In this document: positions 23,940 through 35,790 of the stretch, in pieces
Numbering within the stretch: position 1 is the first letter of the stretch
Layout: each line of letters begins with the position of its first letter
Made by a program: the position numbers and the translations under genes
Notes under the pieces: generated by a model
Told to the model about the DNA's origin: nothing
The model's input: only the letters and a program-made list of their open reading frames with translations
Databases searched by the model: none
NCBI GenBank assembly: GCA_029379385.1
Contig: CM055614.1
Span: 1,240,001 to 1,304,000 of the forward strand
Source: Quillaja saponaria
Lineage: Eukaryota > Streptophyta > Magnoliopsida > Fabales > Quillajaceae
Length of the DNA: 64,000 bases
Direction of reading: 5' to 3'

Positions 23940-24330
23940 GAGTCAGTGATGACAAAGGCGCTCGCTAGCCTAGCCGACCAGGCAAGGCAGGGCGATGGGT
24001 TACTGCCTCTGCAACTCTTAGGCGAGTCCACTTAAGTCAGGCAACGCTTTTCTCGCCTGGGCGGCCGCGCGAAAGCCGGTTTAGGCGAGCGCCTAACCAC
24101 AAAGAAGGAGGAAGTCTGGAAAAAAAGAAAAAGAAAGAAGGAAGCAGGTGGAAGACTCGCAAAAAAAAGGAAGAAGGAAGAAGGAAGAAGGAAGAAGATC
24201 CGGCGAAAGTCGTGCCTCAGCAGTCGTAGATCTGATCTACTTTGGTTCTGCAAGTGCTTCAGAAAGAAGGAGGAAGACGGGCCTAAAAAAGAAAGAAAGA
24301 AGGAAGAAGAAACGATGCGTTTTAATCTGA
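23940..24330. other. GC-rich island followed by purine-rich GAAGGA tract
   Basis: 23940-24100 is strikingly GC-rich for this window (AAGGCGCTCGC, GGCGGCCGCGCG, GGCGAGCGCCTAAC) with repeated GGCGAG and GCCT words in both orientations. 24105-24310 is a GAAGGAAGAAGG-type purine tract. Such blocks commonly belong to old DNA-transposon remnants in plant genomes, but I cannot name a family. ORFs through it (24032-24330) are low-complexity and not credible genes. Confidence 0.55.
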
Positions 24331-24794
24331 TTTTTTTTATATTCTTTTTTTGCTAGTTTGAAATTTAAGCCCAGTCTAGCCCAATAATCTCAGCCCAAAA
24401 CTCTTGTCTAAACAAACAAGCCAGTCTTCATGTTTTGATGAAAAAATAATAGAATAATACTGGTGATAAAAAAAAAAAGACAAAATTTTGTTAATATGTT
24501 CTTTTTAAGATGTACAAATAGAAAAAAAAAAAAAAAACTTGAGCAAATATGTTGTATAATGTTTTTATAAAGTTTGCAAGTTACCACTCAATTACAAATA
24601 AAATTTTAATCTTTTTTTATATTATAATTAAATCTTATTAACAATACTAAGGAAGTGATCCTAATAATGAATCACTCTGAATACTTTCAATATTTGTGTC
24701 AAATAATTTTATTTTTTTCTATCTCTAAAACCAATATATTTACTTGCTTTTGTATTATAGTTTAAATATATAGTATAGTATTCAAATTAGTATA

Positions 24795-26619
24795 TTTAGT
24801 AATATTTTCGAGAATTGTAGCCTCAATTCACTCGAGCTATCTCTCTTTTGGCACCTTTTGCTCGTGACAATATTGGATAGAGTATATTGCGATTTTAGTC
24901 TAAAATATATAATCACTTACCATTCAAAATAAATTGCATAGTATTTAACGATTTTAGTGTAAATTATGATAATATTCATAATTCAATATAACTTGGTGGA
25001 TTATATTATGATTTTAGTTCAAATGGTATAAACATTGGCAATTCAAAGTAAATTGGACGGTTACATTGTGATTTAAGTTTAAATTTTGTAAATATGCATG
25101 TTTCAATGAAAATTAATTGAGCATGTGTTGATTTTAGTTAAAATTATATAACATGTACAAATAAACGTGATTGCCTGATCTTCGTGTCGATTTATGCATA
25201 AATGATAAAAACATACAACTTTCAAAGTCAACTGACTAAGTTTGTTTCGATTGTAGTTAAACTTATAAGTGAATCGTCTAAAGTTATGACGATTTACGTT
25301 TGAAATATGGAAGCATGCCCAAAGACAGTAAATTAACTGAGCTTCAAACAACTCTAGTTAGAATTGTGTAAACATGTAAACCCATACAGTAAATTTACGT
25401 TCAAACTCTATGAACATGCACATACAATGTAAATTGGTGGATATTGTTTTTATAGAGATATATAAATTATTAAAACTTTTTTTAAGTTTTAAAAAACAAT
25501 TAGGCTTTTGATTTATTAAATAATTTTATTAGGCCATTATTTAAAATGGGAAAGTATCCATTTTTTTCTTTTGATGGTATGAAAATCCACAATTAGACAT
25601 AAATTAGTTTAGTATGTGAAAATTATTAGGAGGACTGGAAACAAAAACTACAAATAATGTTTATCTTTTTTTAATTATATGGTTATAAAAAAAAGAAAAA
25701 CAATGTAGGAGATAATGAGTTTAAATTTTAACTGTTTACTATATTTAATGGCTCAATTTTATTTTATTTCAAATATAAAATACACTTTTGAGAAACACAT
25801 ATATATATTTTTTTCATCTGCTCTCTCTCTTTTTTATTGGCACATAATTGGTAATAAACCATTTTAAATAAAAATGTTAACAAATATACCAAGAATTGGC
25901 TTGACAATTTAAAATATATGATTTATTTATTGATTTTATGAATTCAAAAATTTTAGGGTTAGTATGGTACACATAAATAATTATTTCATTACATGTATGA
26001 TTTTATTAAATGATTATTCTCCTTATTTGGTACGTATTTAGTATTGATTGCTTATTCCACTCAGTGTCATTTTATTCCATATAAATATGAATACTCATAT
26101 TACTTAAAAAGTGATGTTTCACATTTATATTATTATGGAATCAGTTAAATCCAGTTAAATGATACAAATAATCTTTTATTAAAATAATTAAATACAAAAT
26201 TATAATTAAATATATTTAGTTTAATCAAAAAAATATCATTCACGTCACATTAATTAATAAAAGTAATAATGTAAAAATTAAAATATATATCTCATAAACT
26301 ATGGTAATTTTTATTATTTTTCCTTTTTAAGGATAATTTTGTTATTTATAATTTATCATTCAATGTCTAAATTGTATCATTCAATGTCTAAAAATTACAT
26401 ATAATATAAATAAGTATAGTGAAATCACTATTCACTAAACAATAAAAATAAATAATAATTCCATTTCATAGTATTCTATTATTGTCCATTTGATCGAATA
26501 GGGATAATAAATTAGTTAGTGTATATAAACTGATATGAGCACCACTTACCGCTAATAATGGTTAATTAACGTTGTTGGCTTTGTGAGTATCTTTCAAGGC
26601 TACTTTTGCAACAAGTTAA
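24795..26619 (+). repeat. 1.8-kb tandem repeat, unit 1
   Basis: Begins near TAGTAATATTTTCGAGAATTG and ends at GCAACAAGTT, immediately followed by unit 2. It contains an internal satellite-like zone (24886-25445), then AT-rich DNA without genes. No terminal inverted repeats or TG...CA LTR ends were seen. The two units match end to end with moderate divergence, including small indels. Confidence 0.9.
24886..25445 (+). repeat. Internal ~60-bp degenerate satellite in unit 1
   Basis: About nine consecutive segments of roughly 60 bp, each built on the plan GATTTTAGTTxAAAT, a short AT spacer with TAAACAT, then ATTCAAxxTAAATTG. Spacing between successive GATTTTAGT words is 59-60 bp in the first units and becomes looser distally. 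The same array recurs in unit 2 at about 26705-27250. Confidence 0.75.
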
Positions 26620-28440
26620 TTTAGTAGTATTTTTGAGAATTGTAGCCTCAATTTGCTCGAGCTATCTCCATTTTGGCGCCTTTCACCCTGTGACAACATT
26701 GGATAGAGTATATTGCAATTTTAATTTAAAATATATAACCACTTACCATTCAAAATAAATTGCATAATATTTAACGATTTTAGTTCAAATTATGATAATA
26801 TTCATAATTCAATATAACTTAGTGGATTATATTATGATTTTAGTTCAAATGGTATAAACATCTGCAATTCAAAGTAAATTGGCCAGTTATATTGCGATTT
26901 AAGTTTAAATTTTGTAAATATGCATGTTTCAATGAAAATTATTTGAGTATGTGTCTATTTTAGTTAGAATTATATAAAATGTACAAATAATCGTGATTGC
27001 CTGATCTTATGTCGATTTATGCATAAATGATAAAAACATACAACTGGCTAAGTTTAGTTTGATTGTAACTAAACTTACAAGTGAATCGTCTAAAGGTATG
27101 ACGATTTCCGTTTAAAATATGGAAGCATGCCCAACGATAGTAAATTGCCTGAGCTTCAAACTGCTCTAGTTAGAATTGTGTAAACATGTAGACCCATAAG
27201 TAAATTTATGTTCAAACTCTTAACATGCACATACAATGTAAATTGGTGGATATTGTTTTTATAGAGATATATGAATTATTAATTTTTTTTTTAAGTTTTG
27301 AAAAACAATTAGGCTTTTGATTTATTAAATAATTTTATTAGGCCATTATTTAAAATGGGAAAGTATCTATTTTTTTCTTTTGATGGTATGAAAATCCACA
27401 ATTAGAAATAAATTAGTTTAGTATGTGAAAATTATTAGGAGGACTGGAACAAAAAAACTACAAATAATGTTTATCTTTTTTTAATTATAAGAATTTTTTA
27501 TTTCAATTATATGGTTATCAAAAAAAAAAAAAAAACAATGTAGGAGATAATTTGTTTAAATTTTAATTGTTTACTATATTTAATGGCTCAATTTTATTTT
27601 ATTTCAAATATAAAATACACTTTTGAGAAACCCATTTTTTTTTTCATCTGCTCTCTCTCTTTTTTATTGGCACATAATTGGTAATAAACCATTTTAAATA
27701 AAAATGTTAACAAATATACCAAGAGTTGGCCTGACAATTTAAAATATATGCTTTATGTATTGATTTTATAGATTCAAAAATTTTAGGGCTAATATGGTAT
27801 ATATAAATAATTATTTCATTACATGCATGATTGTGTTGAATGATTATTCTCTTTATTTGGTACATATTTAGCATTGCTTATTCTACTCGTGTTATTTTAT
27901 TTCATAGAAATATGAATTCTCATCTCACTTAAAAAGTGATATTCCTCTTTGATATTCAGTTGAAATCAGTTAAATGATACAAATATTCTTATACTAAAAA
28001 AATTAAATAAAAAATTATAAATAAATATATTTAATTTAATCAAATAAAGTATCATTCATGTCACATTAATTAGTAAAAGTAATAATAAGTAATAATGTAA
28101 AAATTAAAATATATATTTCACATATTATGGAAATTTTTATTATTTTTCTTTTTTAGGGATAATTTTTATTATAATTTTTTATAATTTAATGTCTAAAAAT
28201 TACATATCAAAGAAATAAGTAAAGTGAAATGACTATTTATTAAATAATAAAAGAAATGATGATTCTATTTCATAATATTCTATTCTTATTTACTTGATCG
28301 AATATGAATAATAAATTAGCTCATGTATATAAATCGGTCTGAACATCATTTACGCTAATAAAATGTTAACAAATTTATTATGATTAATTAATGTTGTTGG
28401 CTTTGCGAGTATCTTTAAGGCTACTTATGCAACAAGTTGA
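26620..28440 (+). repeat. 1.8-kb tandem repeat, unit 2
   Basis: Second copy, offset about 1,825 bp from unit 1, from TAGTAGTATTTTTGAGAATTG to GCAACAAGTTGA. It ends about 250 bp before the ATG of the PUX8-like gene, so it abuts that gene's promoter. No gene is seen inside. Confidence 0.9.
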
Positions 28441-28564
28441 GTTGTATGTTGGATACTTTTTCCTCCAAATGCCGTAGAAGATTGGAGAAACTCCACAATA
28501 TTTTTCACATATTAGGCCTCAACTATCTCTTGGAACTACAACACCGCTCGCTTGGAAAAACCGA

Positions 28565-28577
28565 CTCCTATATATTC
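28565..28577 (+). promoter_or_regulatory. Possible TATA box of the PUX8-like gene
   Basis: CTCCTATATATTCC lies about 120 bp upstream of the start codon at 28693, inside the short unique stretch between repeat unit 2 and the gene. Position and sequence fit a TATA element; nothing else supports it. Confidence 0.4.
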
Positions 28578-28692
28578 CTCACAAATATCTCTTACATCTT
28601 GCTTTGTTTCCAAGAGGAGGGAAACGAAAGGAAAGAACACAGGAACAGTAAAATACCGCAGCTAAATTTCTTTTCCAAATACTCAGATTTCA

Positions 28693-31600
28693 ATGGCGAG
28701 GCCTAATCAGGTGGCGATTGAAACTTTCATGAGCATCACAGGCGCATCTGAAGCCATCGCCGTACAAAAGCTCGAGGTTAACTTTTTTTGAATTTCTTTT
28801 TATTGGGATCTTTAGCGATGAAATTTATAGTTCTAGATGTCTGCCGAAGTTTTCAATGTTTGAAACAAATAGAATGATAGAATTACGCGTAAATTCATGT
28901 TGGAATTGATTATTGCAGTATACTTAATTGTTCTATTAGGGTTTATGTTGCACTATGGTGGGTTCAGTTGAATAATTCGTGACCGTTAGTTGCCCAAACA
29001 CAATGAAATCAGTGTTTGACAGCTCGCTTTGTATTTGGCTATGAATTCAGGGTCCTAAATTTCTAGGGTGCTGTATTCTCTACATTTTCATAGATGGCTT
29101 TTGACATAATGCAGTCAAATATGCTAATACTTCTCATAGATACCATTCAGGAGATTAATCAAGCTAAATAATGTGTAAAGTTCGAATGAAGTTTATGTGG
29201 TTTGCTGGTATCAATTGGACAATGTTATCAGTTTAAGGACAGGAAGAAATATCTTTAACTTACTGTACGAAGATGGGGAACATTGAGGTGGGTGAAACTT
29301 TTTAGTTGTGGTGGATGCTGATTATCTTTAAACGAGTATGCAAAGTTAGTGCAAATATCCAACAATAAGAGGTTAGAAAATAGGCGGCCATTGACATATT
29401 CAACTGTTTATGAGAGAGATGATTGGTGGTGGGTAGTTGGACTTCCGTGGCCAGAGGCTAACCAATGGCTTGCCCCTCTGGTGAAAGGGAAGGTGTGTAG
29501 GATTCAGGACTTAGGTAGTGGTGTTGGATGTTGATTAGATTAGAGTGCTGGGTTTCGTGAACGGGTTGAGACATCTGGCATCAATGTGAAGGTATTTATT
29601 TAAATGGATTACTTGGTTTGGTACATCTATCCTTGATATATATCCCTCTAGTAGCAAGTGCTGGTTAGTCTTCTTTGTGGTTACGTGCTTGTTGGAAGTT
29701 ATTGTCCCAAGAATGCCCAGAATGTTGAGAACCTTGAGTATTTGACAATTATTTTGTTAGTTCTGATTGGTGCTTGTGAAGATAGGACACACAGACCTCC
29801 TTCACTGGTTGCTAACTTCCCTGTGGCGGTTCCCTCTATGCCATTGTTCTTTTCCTCTTGTTAATTGCTTAAGATGTTCTGGTTGTGAAAAATTGGGTCC
29901 AATGTGGAAACTCTTTCCTTAGAGATGTTAAGAAGATCCCATAAAAATAGATTTCTTTTTCTTCTTTGTTGGTTATCTCAAAGTGTACATTTTTAAGATA
30001 TCCCTCGGAAGTAATGATATTGATACCGACTAGTTACCAGGGAAAAATCACTTAAACTGTTGAAATCTTTGGTTGTTAATGTACTAGTGTTGGAGCACAA
30101 CTGACATATATCAATCTTTTCATGACATCATATGGTTCAGCTTCTGTAGCTGTTGACCAAGTTTTCATACTGAAAAATGAGGAACTAAGTCATGATAAGT
30201 GGACTTAAGAATTTTAGTATATAATGCTTCACACAAATGAATGAATTAGTTTCTATTTAGAGAATGGAGCTCTGCGTATTTCAAAGGACTCTCCTGGTTT
30301 GCAGTTTGTATTAAAAAATAGCTATATCATATGGTTTAGCTTCTGTAGGTGTTGACCAAATTTTCATAGTAAAAAATGAGGAACTAAGTCATGATAAGTG
30401 GACTTAAGACTTTTAGAATATAATGCTTCACACAAATGAATTAATAAGTTTCTATTTAGAGAATGGAGCTCTGCATATTTCAAGGGATTCTCCTGGTTGG
30501 TCTCTGGTTATTTTGTATTAAAAAATAGCTAAATCATTTTTTTCTCAACAAAAGCTTTTAAGTATCTAGGGATGTATCCAGTAGTTCATATATGTCCTTT
30601 TATCTGTCAATCCTGTTGCAATCAGGAGCATGGTGGTGATCTGAATGAAGCTGTGAACGTGCATTTTAGTGAAGGAAATATAAGTGTGCCAGCAAGGTAT
30701 GCCCTTCGACCTACTACTAGTAATCCTTTGAAATTTTAGTTTTGTTATCTAATAATGCTCTTTGATTCTGAATACCTTGTTTATTGCTATTATATTGATG
30801 TTCTAGTTCTTGTTTCATTTCCAGTGTTCATGCAACCTCTACTGCTGTTCCACAAGATGATTTCATGAATATAGATGATCCACTTCATGCTGATGTTCGT
30901 GGACCTCTATCAGTTTTATCTGCTGCTAGAAATCTAAATCCATACTCTCTTCTTGATCCAAGCTCGAATAGAAGTTTACTTGAGAGTCGTTCTGATTTCA
31001 CGAACCAAGCACCATTTGTTACTCCTCCGAGGCAGGTAAGAGAGATCCCCATAGAGGTCAAGGATGGTAACCCGTCCACTGCTGAACCGGGCCATGCTCC
31101 AAATATTGAGGATGTCACAGGAACTGCTGATGCACATGGCCCAGATGTCCACGGGACCGTCATAATCGATGATGAAGAAGATGATGATATTTCAGATGCT
31201 CCAACTGCTCATCAGAATGTGCAAAATGAAAACGTATTTGGTGATGGTTCACTTGACAGAAATTCTAGACTGACTCCCCCTGAATTTGAGAATTTGCAAG
31301 ATGTTAGCAATGACATAGAAGAAGAAATGATTCGTGCTGCCATTGAGGCTTCAAAAAGGGAGGTTGAGGTACCCAACCCAAATCAGCAATTTGGCACACA
31401 GAATGTGAGTATCACCATCCTTACTGCCTGGCAGGGCTTCGTTGCGTCCTTCTTATACTGAATGCTAGTTTTAGGGATCATTTTTTTCCCCTTGACGCAG
31501 AACCTTAATGGACCTGTGCCTCAACAGAATCAGTCTCACTTAGAGGATCCTGAACTTGCACATGCAGTTTCATTGTCCCTGAAGGTTGTATTTTAATTTA

Positions 31601-33760
31601 CTTCTAGTCTTCCATTCCGCACCAGCCCTTGAACCTGTCACTATATTATTTACCACCAAGATTTAAGAGGACTGGTGCTTTTATTTGGCTATTCACTATA
31701 TTGGAATTTTCTCCACATTTAACATGAAATGCGTCCAGACAGCTGAGCAAGAGAAAGTTTTGCGTGAGCTGGAGGGGGATGTTGGGTCATCAAAAGTGGG
31801 ACCTTCTGAGCCATCTGAGGTGGAGATGAGTAAAATAGTGACAGGAAATGGAAGGTATGTTCTCTATCTTTCTCTATTTATCCCCATACTTTTGTGCTTT
31901 CTCAGTATGAACGTGTGGCGTTCGTCTGCTTAAAATGAGCATGTTTTTAAGTTGATGAGTGTTCATATTGATGCTAGGCTGGAGCCAGGAAGCTCTTCCA
32001 TCCAAGATGAAGCTGAAGATGCGGAGGAGCAACCTTTGGTCAGGCATAGATCTAGACGTGTGTCTTCTGGCTCTGGGGACTCTGCCAAAGATGTTGGACT
32101 TATTGAGGCTAACGCACAATCAAGCACAGGACAGCATGCTAGCAGCATTCCCCAGCAGAATGCAAATTCCTTCCCCTCTGATGAAGTATCTTCCTTCCAT
32201 ACATAAATTCTAAAAATAGTTTCAGTTTTTGTTTGTCATATTAGTCAAAAATAGCCTGTGCCAACTAATTTCTTACCTTTCCTTCTTTATGAAATTAAAG
32301 TGGGGAGGCATTTCTTCTGAGGAGCATGATGAAGCTGTAATGCTTGAGGCTGCAATGTTTGGTGGAATTCCTGAAGGGAATCGGTACTTTGGATATGCAC
32401 CTCATCAATTCATGCAGCCTCCTGAGGGTTATCCCCGGCCTACACCTCGCCCACCATCGCCCTCCCTGACAGCCCAGCGGTTGATAAGAGAACAGCAGGT
32501 GTTACTTCTAGACTTTAACAGTTATAACTTTTGGGCTACGGGAGATGGGTGACTGCATCTTGTATAACTGATTTGTATCTCATCATGCAGGATGATGAAT
32601 ATTTTGCATCGTTACAAGCAGACAGAGAAAAAGAATTGAAGGCCATGGAGGAAGCTGAAGCTGCTCGTGAAGAAGAAAGGCGAAGAGAAGAAGAATTTCA
32701 CAGGAAAGTACTGGAGGAGCAGGTACTGATATTGGAACTTAGTAGACTTGTGAAATATAGTGCTTGGGTTGCCCCACATCACCTTCCTTCCTTATGCTTA
32801 GAAAAATCTTTAATGTAGTTAGAATTGGGGCTGTTTACATATCAATTGATTTAATTCAGTTTTTGTTGTAGAGAAGGGGGGTGGTTTGCAGAAGCCATTT
32901 TCATGATTTATAGATATAATTATAAAGAACTATGTTTAAATTTTTCATTGGTAACCCCCAAGTCCCCAACCCCAAAAAAGAGGGTAAAAGAAATGACAAA
33001 AAAACTCATTCAGGTGATTGTCTTCCTTACATTAAATTATTATACTGCAGAGCACCTCTCCTAAATGAGAATTTTGTGTTGTATCATATTTTTCTTACTT
33101 TTTCATGACAACTTATCCTTGATACATTGACTCATAAAACCCAATGAATATTCATGCTTCCCACTTGTCAAGGAGGGCCAACCCCTTCCAGAATGAAATT
33201 TTACTTTGCAGTTGTTTAGAGCTGCATTCTAAAATGGTTCTTACCAACAGGAGCTGGAAAGGCAACTCGCAGCAAAAGAAGTTTCTCTACCACAGGAACC
33301 ATCTGCAGATGATGAGAATGCTGTAACCTTGCTGGTACGAATGCCTGATGGTAGCCGCCGTGGTCGCCGGTTCCTTAAATCTGACAACCTACAGGTGAAT
33401 TTTGTGAGGGAACCATTATTTTAATCCTATACTTTTCTCTATGGATACACTTTGGGCTAAACCTGATTGTGGATGGCGTTGCAGTCTCTTTTTGACTTCA
33501 TAGACATTGGTAGAGTGGTGAAGCCAGGCACTTATAGATTGGTGAGTGGACCCTATGGCCTTCTTGTGCAATTAGTTTATTTCCCGCTTTTTTGGTATGT
33601 ATAATATAACTTGCTTATGATATTCTTACATTTAATGTCACTGCTTGTATAGGTGAGACCTTACCCTAGGCGTGCTTTCAGTGATGGAGAGAGTGCTCTG
33701 ACGCTTAATGAACTTGGTCTAACCAGCAAGCAAGAAGCCTTATTCTTGGAGCTGATCTAG
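28693..33760 (+). CDS. Plant UBX domain-containing protein, PUX8 (SAY1)-like
   Basis: Eleven exons: 28693-28776, 30626-30696, 30825-31404, 31501-31584, 31739-31854, 31978-32185, 32301-32498, 32591-32722, 33251-33394, 33485-33541, 33653-33760; all phases agree, giving 593 residues. N-terminal UBA-like domain ([20 protein letters not shown], residues 1-45), an acidic stretch ([12 protein letters not shown]), two ubiquitin-interacting motifs ([15 protein letters not shown] near residue 220 and [13 protein letters not shown] near 262), a proline-rich patch ([11 protein letters not shown]), a Glu/Arg-rich coiled coil (exon 8) and a C-terminal UBX fold (about 513-593) with [13 protein letters not shown] and SLFDFID. 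UBX proteins are adaptors that bring ubiquitinated clients to the CDC48/p97 ATPase. The UBA-UIM-UBX order supports PUX8 or its nearest relatives. Confidence 0.95.
30127..30535 (+). repeat. ~200-bp tandem duplication in PUX8-like intron 1
   Basis: Unit 1 (30127-30325) and unit 2 (30326-30535) share ATCATATGGTT.AGCTTCTG, GAGGAACTAAGTCATGATAA, TGCTTCACACAAATGAAT and GAGAATGGAGCTCTGC, and both end with a TTGTATTAAAAAATAGCTA stretch. High similarity suggests a fairly recent event. Confidence 0.9.
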
Positions 33761-35130
33761 TGAACTGACTCCATATATGTAGAAAATAAGGAATTGAAAT
33801 CTTTAGTTTACTTAAGGAAAGACACACGACTGTGGCATTTCATTTGGGTTTGTGCTGTTTGGATTAAGCAGATATGAAATATCAAGATTTATATACGGTC
33901 ATCCTCGACAAAGGGCATGTTTGGCACTGTTTTTTACAGCCTCTACTTAATCCATTTATGGGGAATGTTTCTTTAATTTGTGAAGTAACTAGATGTGGGT
34001 GTCCATTTAAGTTATTTCATATTGTAGACATCCAAATAACCATAGCATAACGGTTCTTTTTTCTTCTTCCATGAACAGAGACAATAAATAAGCCTGTGTT
34101 GTTGGAGATAGACAATTAGACATCTCTGTTAGCCCCAGACAAACAAACAATTCTTTAACGCAAACCCTGGTTCTCGGCCCATTTAGAACTGAAACGGACT
34201 GTAGGCCCAACTCAGGCCCTTTTCTATCAGAAGAATCTGCAGGAGGAGGAAAGTATTTTTTTATAGCTTCCATAAAGCAAAAGTTTTATTACAACTGGTA
34301 CAGGCCACGGGATTAGGCTTACCATCCTTGGCCACTGCCATGCCTACAAAAGTGGCAACTTTTTCGACTTACCGCTAATGTCTACGTCAAGCTTAAAGCT
34401 GACATATCGATATTGCATGTACAAATGCATTGTCTGATTGTCTTTTCGTAGCTGTCATTATCCGTAGAGATTTACATATTCAGAAGCCATCATTTTAGTT
34501 AAAACACATTCCAAGAAACTTTTTATTGCTTCCATATCTTATTCTAATATTTTGTTTTCATAGAAATATAAATATAAATAAACATAAAGATTTATCTTTG
34601 CCCACTTTTTTATTTATTAAATTTGTGTGCTTAATTCAGATTAGAGTAGGTAAAGGGTATCCATCTAAACTGAATGTTCTAATTTATTGTGGCTTAATTG
34701 CATCCGTCAACCTTTGATATAAAGTATAAGGGTTCACATCAACGATCTTCCTGAGTTGAGTTTGGTGTTATTGTTGTGGGTGGGAATATGCGGGCTGGGA
34801 TGGATATTTTATTTTCTTAGAAAACAAACACTGGGTACATAATTTAGACTCAACTTCACCCTATTTAAGTAGTCTGAATTAATGTTCTAATCATTCTCAG
34901 CCGTTAACTTTTATTTTCTAATTTCATGAATTTTGTTGAATATTAAGCCCGCCGCTTCTACTAAGTTCATATGGTTCACCGGAAATACTTGTGTTATTAA
35001 TTATGTAAGCTTAATAAAACTGCATGTTTTGAGCAGTTAGCATGGCTATTTCTTTGTTAATGGATTACTCACCACTAATAAATCAATGTAAATATTTGTG
35101 TTCAAGAAAAGAAAGAAAAGAAACCCAGCA
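33761..35130. other. Intergenic: PUX8-like 3' flank
   Basis: Holds the likely 3' UTR (to roughly 34000) and AT-rich DNA. The 88-codon minus ORF at 34007-34273 has no recognised motif. No gene is supported. Confidence 0.5.
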
Positions 35131-35149
35131 TTCACGAAATTTTTTATTC

Positions 35150-35790
35150 AAATTTCATATTCAATAAGAATTGAAACAATAAAAACAAAGTAAAAATCAT
35201 GAAAATTTGATTTAAGAATTTTCACCCTAGAAAAATTGACAATTGATTTTATAAATCATCATAATAAGAAAATCAGCATAAGACTAACGAATTTAATTTG
35301 AAAAATCATTAAATTATAAAAATTAGCAGAAAAAAGAGAGACCATTTTATAATAATATTAATCAAAGCACAACAATCATCTAAACTATGATGAATCACTT
35401 TATAAATATTCAAAGCACATAAAACAACATAGACTCAGGCGATTTATTCTCAAAAATTATCAATGAACTTGAATTGATAGGTCCTCTGACAATATATGTT
35501 ATAAATCGCACATTAACCGACTAAAATCCTGAAGAATCACGTTATAAATCATTAAAGCACATAAAATGACATAATCTTCATTCTGTACATTAAAAAATCA
35601 TCAAAGAACATAAATTGATAAATATTATGACAATTTGATTTTTTTTATAAATCACAAAACACATGAATTGATTTTGATAATTTACCTTATAAAGTAACCT
35701 AAAAAAGAAATCGGATTTATTCTATAAAATCATCAAACAAAAAAATTAATAGAATATATGACGATTTACTATATCGTGATTTAATTAACA
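35150..35790. repeat. Degenerate AT-rich tandem-like array
   Basis: Recurring words TATAAATC, ATCA(A/T)TAAAG, AAAGCACATAAAA.GACATA and AATTGAT at irregular 60-130 bp spacing (for example AAGCACATAAAACAACATA near 35415 and AAGCACATAAAATGACATA near 35555). Some words (GACGATTTA) also occur in the 1.8-kb repeat, so a relation is possible but not shown. Confidence 0.4.

Noticed and set aside
24032..24330. 73- and 60-codon ORFs
   Set aside because: Low-complexity translation of a purine/pyrimidine tract.
24795..28440. The two 1.8-kb units as a pair of LTRs
   Set aside because: They are directly adjacent with no internal region, and show no TG...CA ends or primer-binding site.
29349..29864. 61- and 68-codon ORFs in PUX8-like intron 1
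   Set aside because: Intronic, without recognisable domains or splice connection to the gene.
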